36,328 nt of DNA. Source: an uncultured Muribaculaceae bacterium. Its GTDB lineage: Bacteria > Bacteroidota > Bacteroidia > Bacteroidales > Muribaculaceae. The first letter of the stretch is position 1; every line of letters starts with the position of its first letter. The position numbers and the translations under genes are program-made. The DNA is taken from the NCBI GenBank assembly GCA_910579105.1, contig CAJTRT010000022.1:1-36328 (forward strand), written 5' to 3'. The notes beneath the pieces are model-generated. The model was given only the letters and a program-made list of their open reading frames with translations. It was not told the origin of the DNA and searched no databases. Of the stretch, positions 27,356-36,263 are shown one piece after another.

Positions 27356-29761
27356 ATGACCAATCATATTTTTTCAATCTCAATATTGTTGAGTGTGGCG
27401 CTGGCTCCCCTCGGAGCCGGTGCCACCGAATATGTCATCGACGGCATCCGATATGACTGCACCGGTTCGGGCAACTCGGCCAAGGCCGCCATCCTACCGG
27501 CGAAAGCCACCGACGCGCCCTATTCCGGTGACGTGGTCATTCCAGACCAGGTTGAGGTAGCCTCACTGGGCAGGACCTACAAAGTCATCGAAGCCAAGCG
27601 CGAGGCGTTCGCGGGGTGCGCCGACCTGACATCGGTCGAATTCCCGGCGGGAGTGGCCAACATCGGTATGAGCTGTTTCGAGGGATGCCCGAGGCTGACC
27701 TCCGTGACGCTCCCGACCGAAGCCTCCATGCTTACGCAGTTTATGTTCAAGGACTGCACGGCGCTCGAATCAATCGTCATCACCGACAACTTCTCCACGC
27801 TGCAAGGCAACGTGTTCGAAGGTTGCTCATCCCTTAAAAACGTCACCCTGTCGAATTCGAGCTACCTCCTAGGGGCGAATTTTTTCAAAGGGTGCACGGC
27901 GCTCGAATCCGTTACAATTCCCGAGAGCTACACCCTGCTTGGAGTAAACGTGTTTGAGGGCTGCTCGTCGCTGAAAGAGGTGGTGCTTCCGAGCGGAACC
28001 ACATCCGTCCCCGACGGCTTCTTCAAGGACTGCGCCGCTCTCGAGACCCTTGTGCTGACGCCGAAAGTTAAAACCATAGGCAAGTCGGCCTTTGCCGGAT
28101 GCGCCGCGCTGAAATGGGTAGAGTTCACCAATCCCGAAGCCGCCACGCTCAAAGAAGGAGCGTTCGACCCCGCCTTCATGGAGACAGGAAAATTCTATGT
28201 GCCAGACAATGCCGTGGAGGCCTACAAACAGTCTCTCGCCGGCGCGGCCAACGTGCTGCCTGTCTCTGCCCGGGAAGAGGAACCAGTCGAGCCGGTCGAG
28301 GAATGGATTTCCCGCGGCGAGGCGACCTTCTTCGATCCCTGGATATGCTCGGTTTTCAAGGAGCCGCGCTACTCCTGGAAAGTCGAGGTCGAGGAAAGCT
28401 CCACACGGCCCGGATATTTCCGTATGAAGAACCCGTACCTCAACGGCAACTGCCCGATGTTCATACAGGGAGAGGCCAACGATGTGTATGTCAATGCATG
28501 CGACCCTCAGGGCGTGTATATAGAATCGCAGGGGCTCGGCTTCACCCCCAACTCCTCGGCCGCTCCCGAATTCCTGATCTCATCCGTCACGGGGCGTCAT
28601 CTCGAAAACGGCACTTCCACCCTTGAAGAGGACAAGAAACAGGGGCTCACCGGGTATTTCAGCGAAGGGGTGATCAACATCCCCGCCGCCGGCATGCTGT
28701 GGTCTTTCCCCCCGTATACCGACGAGGACTATTACTGGTGCAAGCACGATTTCGAGCTCCGTTTCCCCGGCGCCGTGGTCTACGAGATTTCAAGCGAGGT
28801 GCTCTGCCTTGACGAGTATTACGTCAACCTCTGGAAAGAGTGCGTCAAGCCCGGCGAGCAAGTCCCCGTTGAGGTGACAGCCTCGGAACACGTTGCCCAG
28901 ATCAAGTACGGCGTGATTCCCGGAGTGGAGATGCCCACCGCCGCCGAACTGGCCGCTATCGCCGCAAGCGACCGGACAGCCACCCCAGGGCGCAACGACT
29001 TCTCCGTACCCGACAACTATGTGGGCCGCATGTCGCTGATTTTCGCGGCTATCGATGCCGCTGGCAACGTCAGGGCCACCTGCCGCTCGCTCTTCGACGT
29101 AATCAACGAAGACCTATACGGCCCATGGCAAAACCTCGGATGGACTAAGTTCTCCGACGTGGTGATGCTCGCCAACTTCGACGCGCAGACCCAGCCATAC
29201 GCCGTGGAAGTCGAGGAAAGCACCGCCAATCCAGGCCTCTACCGTGTGAAGAACGCCTACTCGACCCGCGGCTACTGGACTTCGAGCGAGGGCAACCTGC
29301 ACCACCACGACGACGAGAACCACTATCTCTACATCAACGCCGAGAGGCCCGACGCCGTTTATGTCATGCCGAGCCCTGTCGGGTTAAAAACCAACGACGG
29401 CTCCATGCTCCTTACATCCAACGTGGCCATAAACCTCTCCTACGGCTACACACTCGACGAGCTCATCCAGCTCACTCCCGGCGAGTTCGGCACCTTGCGC
29501 GACGGAATCATAACCATCCCCGACGGTGCCATCATGGCTTCCGAAACCCGCTACAACGGGGGCGCCTATTACCCCGGCAACCCGGGACTGGAATTCCACC
29601 TTGCCCTCCCCGGCTCCGCGTCAGTCAAAACGGTTGAAGCGCATGACGCCGACCAGGCTCCGAGATATTTCAATCTCCAGGGCGTTGAAATCGCCAACCC
29701 CGAGCGCGGAACCCCCGTGATTGAGCTGCGCGGCAACCGCGCCACAAAGGTAATCCGCTAA
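27356..29761 (+). CDS. Secreted multidomain LRR surface protein with duplicated C-terminal module
   Basis: The ATG at 27356 gives 801 residues, beginning with a Sec signal (cleavage near AGA-TE) and lying 23 nt after the preceding LRR stop. The frame stays open upstream to 27152 but that part overlaps the preceding gene and carries no signal peptide. Residues of about 40-300 are BspA-like LRRs (FEGCSSLKEVVLP and similar). A module starting near W317 contains KVEVEESSTRPGYFRMKNPY, a beta-rich segment follows (about 475-585), and a second copy starts near W591 with AVEVEESTANPGLYRVKNAY. The tail repeats the YFNLQG motif of its neighbour. I do not know a name for the duplicated module. Binding partners are not known. 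Confidence 0.87.
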   Translation: MTNHIFSISILLSVALAPLGAGATEYVIDGIRYDCTGSGNSAKAAILPAKATDAPYSGDVVIPDQVEVASLGRTYKVIEAKREAFAGCADLTSVEFPAGVANIGMSCFEGCPRLTSVTLPTEASMLTQFMFKDCTALESIVITDNFSTLQGNVFEGCSSLKNVTLSNSSYLLGANFFKGCTALESVTIPESYTLLGVNVFEGCSSLKEVVLPSGTTSVPDGFFKDCAALETLVLTPKVKTIGKSAFAGCAALKWVEFTNPEAATLKEGAFDPAFMETGKFYVPDNAVEAYKQSLAGAANVLPVSAREEEPVEPVEEWISRGEATFFDPWICSVFKEPRYSWKVEVEESSTRPGYFRMKNPYLNGNCPMFIQGEANDVYVNACDPQGVYIESQGLGFTPNSSAAPEFLISSVTGRHLENGTSTLEEDKKQGLTGYFSEGVINIPAAGMLWSFPPYTDEDYYWCKHDFELRFPGAVVYEISSEVLCLDEYYVNLWKECVKPGEQVPVEVTASEHVAQIKYGVIPGVEMPTAAELAAIAASDRTATPGRNDFSVPDNYVGRMSLIFAAIDAAGNVRATCRSLFDVINEDLYGPWQNLGWTKFSDVVMLANFDAQTQPYAVEVEESTANPGLYRVKNAYSTRGYWTSSEGNLHHHDDENHYLYINAERPDAVYVMPSPVGLKTNDGSMLLTSNVAINLSYGYTLDELIQLTPGEFGTLRDGIITIPDGAIMASETRYNGGAYYPGNPGLEFHLALPGSASVKTVEAHDADQAPRYFNLQGVEIANPERGTPVIELRGNRATKVIR

Positions 29762-29779
29762 CCCCGTACTAATTTTCAC

Positions 29780-29816
29780 GGCGCTGTGTCAAAAAAATCA
29801 GACACAGCGCCTTTTT
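29780..29816 (+). terminator. Intrinsic terminator of the LRR operon
   Basis: GGCGCTGTGTC (29780-29790) and GACACAGCGCC (29801-29811) pair perfectly over 11 bp around a 10-nt A-rich loop and are followed by TTTTT. It lies 19 nt after the stop of the 801-residue LRR gene. Confidence 0.92.
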
Positions 29817-29952
29817 CATGCCCCATATTCCCATTACCACACACGAAACGCGGCGCTGAGTCAAAATCGGCAATGCTTCCGAATGTAAACGGATTGCCGC
29901 CACGCATCGGAAATTTAGTCATTGTTAACGCGGTATATTCCGCTAAAAGGCG

Positions 29953-29960
29953 TAACTTTG
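29953..29960 (+). promoter_or_regulatory. Promoter -7 element for the isomerase/OstA/M18 operon
   Basis: TAACTTTG followed by CG fits the -7 consensus fully. No TTG lies 20 nt upstream. It places transcription start near 29966, downstream of any earlier in-frame start, and supports the GTG at 29988. Confidence 0.6.
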
Positions 29961-29987
29961 CGCATTAATCAACAAATCAAGCGCTCT

Positions 29988-31355
29988 GTGAAACTCCGTT
30001 CACTCTCAATATCACTTATGGCCGGGTCGATTGCCCTGGCCGCTTTCGCCGCCAACAACAATATAGTCGAGGAAGTGGCATGGATGGTCGGCGACCAGCC
30101 GATCTACAAAAGCGAAATCGAGGAGGCATACCAGCAGGCTCTCTATGAGAAGACACCCATAAACGGCGACCCGTACTGCGTGATTCCCGAGAAGCTCGCT
30201 GTCGAGAAGCTTTTCCTGCACCAGGCCGACATCGACACGGTCGAGGTAGCCGAATCCATGGTAAACCTCTCTGTCGAGCAGCGTATCAACTACCTGGTCA
30301 ACAACCTTGGCAGCAAGGAGAAAGTCGAGGAATATTTCCGCAAGCCAATGCCTGAGTTCCGCCAGCAGATGGCTGATATGATGCGCAACAACTACCGGGT
30401 CCAGGAGGTGCAGCGCTCGCTGACCTCCGATCTCAAGGTGACCCCCTCCGACGTGCGCAAGTATTTCGCCGAGCTTCCGGCAGACTCCATCCCGTACGTA
30501 CCGATGCAGGTCGAGGTCGAGATCATCACCGTCAACCCGCGAATACCGCAACAGGAAATCGACGACGTGAAAGCCCGCCTGCGCGAGTTCTCCGACCAGG
30601 TGACACGCGGCGAAAGCTCCTTCTCGACCCTCGCCATACTCTATTCCCAGGATCCGGGGTCGAGCGTCCGCGGCGGCGAGATAGGATTCATGGGCCGCGG
30701 CCACCTTGAGCCTGAATACGCGGCTGTGGCCTTCAACCTCAACGACCCCAAGAAGGTGTCGAAGATTGTCGAGACCCAGTACGGCTACCACATCATACAG
30801 CTGATCGAGAAGCGCGGCGACAGAGTGAACACACGTCACATACTCCTACGTCCCAAGATTTCAACCGAGGAACTTGAGACAGCGCTTGTAAGGCTCGATT
30901 CCGTGCGCGCCGACATCGTGAAACACAACAAATTCACGTTCGAGCAGGCGGCCGAGGTAATCTCCCAGGACAAGGACACCCGCAACAACAAAGGGCGCAT
31001 GGTCAATTCCGAAAGCAACACCACCCTCTTCGAAATGAGCCAGCTCCCACAGGAGGTGGCCCGCCGGGTCGACGGCATGAAAGTGGGCGACATCTCCGAG
31101 CCGTTCATAATGAAAGACCCCAAACGCGACCGCGACATCGTGGCCATGGTGAAACTGACAAACCGCGTGGATGCCCACCAGGCCAACCTCTCGGACGACT
31201 ACCAGACCATCAAGGGTATGTACGAGGCCGCCGCCAAGCAGAAAATGGTAAAGCAGTGGCTCGAAAAAAAAATAAAGGACACCTACGTCAAAATCGAGGA
31301 CGGCTGGGCCGACTGCGAGTTTGAGCACCAGGGCTGGCTGAAAATACGCAAATGA
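29988..31355 (+). CDS. SurA/PpiC-type periplasmic peptidyl-prolyl isomerase and chaperone
   Basis: From the GTG at 29988 the protein is 455 residues. A Sec signal (KLRSLSISLMAGSIALAAFA) is followed by a SurA-like N-terminal helical domain (about residues 25-165). Two parvulin-type regions follow, at about 173-276 (with SQDPGSSVRGGEIGFMGRG and TQYGYHIIQLIEKRGD) and 281-395 (starting NTRHILLRPK). The role is folding of outer-membrane proteins in the periplasm. An upstream TTG in frame (29922) lies before the promoter and would bury the signal peptide, so it is rejected. The stop overlaps the next start as ATGA. Confidence 0.92.
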   Translation: MKLRSLSISLMAGSIALAAFAANNNIVEEVAWMVGDQPIYKSEIEEAYQQALYEKTPINGDPYCVIPEKLAVEKLFLHQADIDTVEVAESMVNLSVEQRINYLVNNLGSKEKVEEYFRKPMPEFRQQMADMMRNNYRVQEVQRSLTSDLKVTPSDVRKYFAELPADSIPYVPMQVEVEIITVNPRIPQQEIDDVKARLREFSDQVTRGESSFSTLAILYSQDPGSSVRGGEIGFMGRGHLEPEYAAVAFNLNDPKKVSKIVETQYGYHIIQLIEKRGDRVNTRHILLRPKISTEELETALVRLDSVRADIVKHNKFTFEQAAEVISQDKDTRNNKGRMVNSESNTTLFEMSQLPQEVARRVDGMKVGDISEPFIMKDPKRDRDIVAMVKLTNRVDAHQANLSDDYQTIKGMYEAAAKQKMVKQWLEKKIKDTYVKIEDGWADCEFEHQGWLKIRK

Positions 31356-33058
31356 GCAACAGGGGAAGCGCAAGAAACCTTCGCGGAGCGTTCCTGCTCC
31401 TCGCCGCCGTCGTCGTGGCCGCGGTGGGAATCAACGCGCGGAAACGCGACAACACCCCGATACGCCCAGCGATCCCCGCCGCAGACCGCCACGCCCCCAA
31501 CCGGGTGTTTCTCGAACGGGCAAACGAGCTTCGCAAAGAGCGCTTCGACAGTTTCCAGATTGTCGTAGGCGACGTCATGTTCCGCCAGGGCGACATGTTC
31601 ATGTTCTGCGACAGCGCCCACTTCTACGAGAATCCTGGAGCTATACAGGCGTTCGGCAACGTGCGTATGGAACAGGGGGACACCCTGTTCGTCTATGCTG
31701 ACCGGCTCGATTACTCCGACACCACCGAACTTGCCGTCCTGTATGCCGACCCCGGAAAAAAGGTAAGGCTGATAAACCGCGACGTGACGCTGACCACCGA
31801 CATCTTCAACTACGACCTCGCGATAGAGCTTGGATTCTACGAAGTCGGCGGCACTCTGACCGACAAGAACAACCGCCTGACCTCCTGGTACGGGGAATAT
31901 TCCCCGGCCACCAAGGACGCGCTCTTCAAAGACCAGGTAGTGCTGCACTCGCTCCGCGAAAAAGACACCCTCGACATATACACCGAGGAGATGCTCTACA
32001 ACACCGGCACACGCATCGCTATTCTCGACACAGTTTCGACAATCGTCTCGGCCGACGGCACAATACACACCTCCAACGGCGCGTATAACACCGACACCCA
32101 GAAAGCCGACCTCTTCGACCGCTCGCTCGTGGTAGCCAAAAACGGCAACACCCTGACTGGCGACACGTTATACTATAACCAGGACACCGGCTTCGGCGAA
32201 GCGTTCGGCAATATAGAACTGAACGACACCACCAACAAGGTGATACTCAACGGCGACTACGGCCTCTATTTCGAAGTGAACGACTCGGCACGCGTTACAG
32301 GCCGCGCACTCGCCCGCGAGTACTCCCAGAAAGACACCCTGTACCTCCACGCCGACACTATCCGGGCTTTCCTGAAAATCACCCCGGAGCATTTCGTAGA
32401 CGACACGGTCAAAATAGCCGCCGACACCACCCACTACCTCATCGCCGAGCCGCACGTCCGCTTCTACCGCGTAGACCTGCAAGGAATCTGCGACTCGCTG
32501 ACCGCGGTGCAACGCGACTCGATGCTTTGGATGCACAACCACCCAGTCGTATGGAACGGCGACCGTCAGATTTTCGGCAACGTCATACAGGTGCATTTCA
32601 AGGATTCCGTTGCCGACTGGGCCAAGCTCCCCGAATTCGGATTTATGGCCGAATGGATTGACGAGAACTTCTACAACCAGCTGACCGGCAAGGAAATGAC
32701 CGCCTACTTCCAGGACCGCGACCTGCGCCACCTCGACGTGAGCGGTAACGTGCAGGCCATAATGCTCCCGATGGAAAACGACTCTACCTACAACAAGATC
32801 GCCAACATAGAGAGCTCGTTCCTGGCCGCCGACTTCAAGGACCGGACGATAGAGCGCATGAAGCTGTGGCCCGAGACCTCCGGCACGATGACGCCGCTCT
32901 ACCTCGCCAAGAAAAGCCTCTTCTTCCTCCCCGCCTTCCGCTGGTTCGAACCCCTGCGGCCAACCTCTCCCGAGGATGTGTTCAACATACCCCCCGAAAT
33001 GCTCGGCCTCTTCGAAGAGCCCCCGTTCGGTGGCCGCTCAGCGCCCCAGTCAGAATAA
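31352..33058 (+). CDS. OstA-like (LptA/LptD N-terminal domain) envelope protein
   Basis: The 568-residue protein has an N-terminal signal or anchor (FLLLAAVVVAAVGINA). OstA-like beta-jellyroll repeats follow, including VVGDVMFRQGDMFMFCDSAH, AFGNVRMEQGDTLFVYADRL and AFGNIELNDTTNKVILNGDYG. These match the fold of LptA and the N-terminal domain of LptD, which carry lipopolysaccharide to the outer membrane. The C-terminal barrel of LptD is absent, so it is not LptD itself. Co-translation with the isomerase (4-nt overlap) agrees with a role in envelope assembly; a similar gene pair is known in Bacteroides. The next gene starts 18 nt downstream. Confidence 0.87.
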   Translation: MSNRGSARNLRGAFLLLAAVVVAAVGINARKRDNTPIRPAIPAADRHAPNRVFLERANELRKERFDSFQIVVGDVMFRQGDMFMFCDSAHFYENPGAIQAFGNVRMEQGDTLFVYADRLDYSDTTELAVLYADPGKKVRLINRDVTLTTDIFNYDLAIELGFYEVGGTLTDKNNRLTSWYGEYSPATKDALFKDQVVLHSLREKDTLDIYTEEMLYNTGTRIAILDTVSTIVSADGTIHTSNGAYNTDTQKADLFDRSLVVAKNGNTLTGDTLYYNQDTGFGEAFGNIELNDTTNKVILNGDYGLYFEVNDSARVTGRALAREYSQKDTLYLHADTIRAFLKITPEHFVDDTVKIAADTTHYLIAEPHVRFYRVDLQGICDSLTAVQRDSMLWMHNHPVVWNGDRQIFGNVIQVHFKDSVADWAKLPEFGFMAEWIDENFYNQLTGKEMTAYFQDRDLRHLDVSGNVQAIMLPMENDSTYNKIANIESSFLAADFKDRTIERMKLWPETSGTMTPLYLAKKSLFFLPAFRWFEPLRPTSPEDVFNIPPEMLGLFEEPPFGGRSAPQSE

Positions 33059-33076
33059 GATAAAAAATCTCTTGCC

Positions 33077-34375
33077 ATGAACCAGTCCACAGAATCCCTG
33101 CTGCGATTCCTCGACAGCTCCCCCTGCAACTTTCTCGCCGCCGCCAACGTGGCGGCTGAACTTGACAGAGCCGGTTTCACCCGCCTCCGTATGGCCGACC
33201 ACTGGGATATCGCACCGGGGGGCAGATACTACGTCACCCAGAACGATTCCGCCATCTTCGCCTTCACCGCCGGAACAGGCGCGGCCGAGGACGGATTCAA
33301 GATAATCTGCGCCCACAGCGACTCGCCCGGATTCCGCATCAAGCCCGCGGCCGAGATGACCGGCAAAAGACCCGTGTTGAAACTCAACACCGAGGTTTAC
33401 GGCGGCCCCATTCTATACACCTGGTTCGACCGCCCGCTGAGCATATCCGGCAGAGTGGTTCTGCGTTCCGGCGATCCACTGCGCCCCGCAGCGAAACTGG
33501 TGGATTTCCGCCGCTCGCTGCTGACCATACCCCATCTGGCTATCCATTACAACCGCTCCGTCAACGACGGCAACCCGCTGTCGAAACAGAAAGACATGCT
33601 CCCCGTACTGGCGCTCCTGCGCGACAAGACTGAGGCTGACGGCTATCTCCTAAGGCTCATCTCGGAAGAAACAGGGGTCGCCCCCGACGAAATACTCGAC
33701 TTCGACCTCACGCTTTACGACACCACCCCCGCCTGCCTGGTAGGCCCTTCGGAAGAGTTCATCTCTGCCGGACGCATCGACGACCTCGAGATGGTACACG
33801 CCGCCCTGACAGCCCTGACAGCGTCACTCGACTCCGACAGCCGCATGACACGCGTGTTGGCCGTGTTCGACAATGAGGAAACCGGCTCAGGCACAAAACA
33901 GGGGGCCGCCTCGCCGATACTGCGCGATATCCTCAGCCGCGTCACGGCGGCCATCGGGGGAACCGGTGATGAAACCTTCATACGCGCATGCGCCAACTCG
34001 TTTATGATTTCGGCGGACAACGGCCACGCACTCCACCCGAACTACGAGGAAAAACAGGATCCGACCAGCCTCCCGGTGCTCGGCGGCGGACCTGTCGTGA
34101 AAATCAACGCCAACTGCAAGTATATGACAGATGCCGATTCAGCCGCCGTTTTCCGCACGATATGCGATATGGCCGGTGTGCCGGTCCAGACCTTCGTGAA
34201 CCACAGCGACGTGGCCGGAGGCTCGACACTCGGCAACATTCTCACCTCACAGATCACACTCCGCGGCGTCGACATGGGAGCGCCGCAATGGGCCATGCAC
34301 TCCTGCCGCGAAACAGCGGCCGTTGCCGACCACCTCTCCATAATCGCCGCCTTCACCACCTTCTACCGCATCTAA
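33077..34375 (+). CDS. M18 family zinc aminopeptidase
   Basis: The 432-residue protein has normal length for M18 and no signal peptide, so it is cytosolic. Metal and catalytic residues are visible: H80 in IICAHSDSPG, D235-D236 in GRIDDLEM, E267-E268 in FDNEETGSGTKQG, D314 in ISADNGHALHPNY, and H376 in NHSDVAGGSTLGN. Family members trim N-terminal residues, often aspartate or glutamate in eukaryotic relatives, from peptides. It is probably transcribed with the envelope genes upstream (18-nt gap), though no functional link is obvious. It ends just before a strong bidirectional terminator. Confidence 0.94.
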   Translation: MNQSTESLLRFLDSSPCNFLAAANVAAELDRAGFTRLRMADHWDIAPGGRYYVTQNDSAIFAFTAGTGAAEDGFKIICAHSDSPGFRIKPAAEMTGKRPVLKLNTEVYGGPILYTWFDRPLSISGRVVLRSGDPLRPAAKLVDFRRSLLTIPHLAIHYNRSVNDGNPLSKQKDMLPVLALLRDKTEADGYLLRLISEETGVAPDEILDFDLTLYDTTPACLVGPSEEFISAGRIDDLEMVHAALTALTASLDSDSRMTRVLAVFDNEETGSGTKQGAASPILRDILSRVTAAIGGTGDETFIRACANSFMISADNGHALHPNYEEKQDPTSLPVLGGGPVVKINANCKYMTDADSAAVFRTICDMAGVPVQTFVNHSDVAGGSTLGNILTSQITLRGVDMGAPQWAMHSCRETAAVADHLSIIAAFTTFYRI

Positions 34376-34423
34376 CCAAACTGTTCCGTGGTGACGCGTA
34401 AGCCGAACCGAATCAATAAAAAC

Positions 34424-34460
34424 TAAGGGCCGGAAGCCTATGATCGGCTTCCGGCCCTTA
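34424..34460. terminator. Bidirectional intrinsic terminator
   Basis: TAAGGGCCGGAAGCC (34424-34438) and its exact complement (34446-34460) form a 15-bp perfect stem with a 7-nt loop. On the plus strand it is followed by ATTGATTTT. On the minus strand it is followed by a T-rich stretch containing TTTTTATT. It serves the convergent M18 and beta-propeller genes. Confidence 0.93.
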
Positions 34461-34480
34461 ATTGATTTTAAGGTTACCGC

Positions 34481-36130
34481 TCAGATTTTGAATACCTTGC
34501 CGCCGAAGCGAACCACCATCGGCGCGTCGGGAACATTTACTGAAGCCGCGCCCGAAACGACAATCTTGCCGACAAGCGCTCCTGAAAGGGTATAGACCTC
34601 GGCGACACCATCGCCAAGCAAACGTATCGAACCGCCATTCTCGCGATAGGCTGCGACGGAAGTTTCACCGGCAGCGACATCCTCAACCCCGGATGTCGAG
34701 GTGAGCGTCAGAGGCACGTCCACGACAACCTCCCTGCCGTTGGAGTTAACGTTGATCCTGGCCACGGCCGCACCTCTCGCGCCTGCCGCGGGGCGCACTG
34801 TCAGCTGTCCGTGCCTGACCTCCATCTCGGCAAGCTCCGGATTGGGATTACCGGCAAGCGTTTTGACCATAAGGGCGTTATGCGAGTCAGCGTCGGTGGC
34901 TATGCCATTCAGCCCGATAACGGTCGAGGCCTGGTCGGCATCCACGGCGAAAGACTTCTCGAACAAAGCGGCCACGGGAGCCTCGTTGTCGGGGAAGAAC
35001 GGCAGAGCCGGGAACCAGAACTCCTGGCTCATAGGATATTGAGCCGCGATATCACCCACGGCGTTAAGACGGGCGAGCGTTGTCGCGTCGCTGTAAGCGT
35101 TGCCTGAAACATAGGCGAGATAAATATCACCGTCAATCGGGCTGACCCTCATAGCGGAACCGTAAAGGAACTGGTCGTCGGCAAACTCGTAGAATTTCGA
35201 GAACACCCCGGTCGAAAGATCATACTTGAACAGCTCTTTGTTGCTCTTGAACGACGACGCACCCCCGTTCCAGTAAAGCACAGGGGCTTTCGGCGAGGCA
35301 CAGAACGCGTCAGGGGTCCACGTGTACCAGCTGTTGGCCGGAGCGTAGATGCCCTCTGGTATGTTGACCACCTCGGTGGTAATTTCCGAAGCGTCGGATT
35401 CCGAACCGGCGATCTTCACCAGATAAGGCAGAGTGGCACCGCTGGTACCGCTGGCCACGGAAGCCCACAGCGTACCATCGTTCGCGACAACGATCGAAGC
35501 GGCCTTGGCCTTATCGTTGCCGGTAAGTTCCACCATGTTGATCTTGCCGGTGACAGCGTCCGTTTCAGGATCGACAACATAAATGAACGACGATTTGGTG
35601 GTGACGAACACGCGGTCGTCAACGCGTGCCATATTGCCGCACTCGACCTCCTTGCCGGCGTCATTCAGTATGCCGTCGATAGTTCCCGCCAACGAAAGGT
35701 CGCCGAGCCTCACGACTGCCACACCCTTGGTCGTCCCGACATAGGCTTTCGCGGGATCTACCGCCAGAAACGCCCGCCCCTGGCAGTTGGAGAAACCGAG
35801 GTCGCTGCTGACTGCCTTTATTTCAAGCGTGGCGGCATCCGCCTTGGTGAGGATGGCGCCCGCCGTGTTGGCCTGTTTGGAAACCACATACAGGAAATCG
35901 CCATAGAACTGGGCGAAAGAACCGGTGTTTCCCAGCGTCTTGCCCTCGTTCGCGGCGCTAAGGGCGCGGTCAGTCCAGCGCCCCTCGCCATCAAGATGGC
36001 AGATTGTCGCCGGAGTTCCGTATTTTCCCTCGTTCAGGAGGAACACCCCGCCGGCATAATCCGCCGCCGATCCTCCCACGGCGATTGACGCCGCGATAGC
36101 GGCGGAAAACAGCTTTGTAAAGTCGCTCAT
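34481..36130 (-). CDS. Secreted beta-propeller-like surface protein (YncE/DUF5074-like)
   Basis: The 549-residue protein has a Sec signal with likely cleavage in GGSAADYAGG. The body (about residues 30-370) consists of repeated blade-like segments such as VFLLNEGKYGTPATICHL, FLYVVSKQANTAGAILTK and SFIYVVDPETDAVTGKINMV, typical of YncE/DUF5074 propellers in Bacteroidetes. A beta-rich linker (about 390-490) leads to a C-terminal tail with VYTLSGALVGKIVV that resembles cell-surface sorting domains. Some DUF5074-like propellers (BtuG) bind cobalamin, but this protein lacks a lipoprotein cysteine and has no cobalamin-related neighbour, so that role is not claimed. Its own promoter lies at 36181-36211. 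Confidence 0.75.
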   Translation of the reverse strand: MSDFTKLFSAAIAASIAVGGSAADYAGGVFLLNEGKYGTPATICHLDGEGRWTDRALSAANEGKTLGNTGSFAQFYGDFLYVVSKQANTAGAILTKADAATLEIKAVSSDLGFSNCQGRAFLAVDPAKAYVGTTKGVAVVRLGDLSLAGTIDGILNDAGKEVECGNMARVDDRVFVTTKSSFIYVVDPETDAVTGKINMVELTGNDKAKAASIVVANDGTLWASVASGTSGATLPYLVKIAGSESDASEITTEVVNIPEGIYAPANSWYTWTPDAFCASPKAPVLYWNGGASSFKSNKELFKYDLSTGVFSKFYEFADDQFLYGSAMRVSPIDGDIYLAYVSGNAYSDATTLARLNAVGDIAAQYPMSQEFWFPALPFFPDNEAPVAALFEKSFAVDADQASTVIGLNGIATDADSHNALMVKTLAGNPNPELAEMEVRHGQLTVRPAAGARGAAVARINVNSNGREVVVDVPLTLTSTSGVEDVAAGETSVAAYRENGGSIRLLGDGVAEVYTLSGALVGKIVVSGAASVNVPDAPMVVRFGGKVFKI

Positions 36131-36180
36131 AATATCGTTTTTAAACTATAACAGATTGTAATCGGTTTTAAATAGTAACG

Positions 36181-36211
36181 CGAAGTTATGTTTTTTAACG
36201 CATCCGCGCAA
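36181..36211 (-). promoter_or_regulatory. Promoter of the beta-propeller gene
   Basis: On the minus strand, TTG (36211-36209), 20 nt, then TAACTTCG (36188-36181) followed by CG. The leader is about 45 nt. Confidence 0.7.
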
Positions 36212-36263
36212 CCCGCGTGGCAAAAGAGCGGGAGTCCAAGGAGGTTATTCCGGGAATTTTTGC

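Noticed and set aside
34481..36130. BtuG-type cobalamin-binding role for the beta-propeller protein
   Set aside because: No lipoprotein cysteine, no cobalamin riboswitch in the short leader and no cobalamin transport gene nearby.
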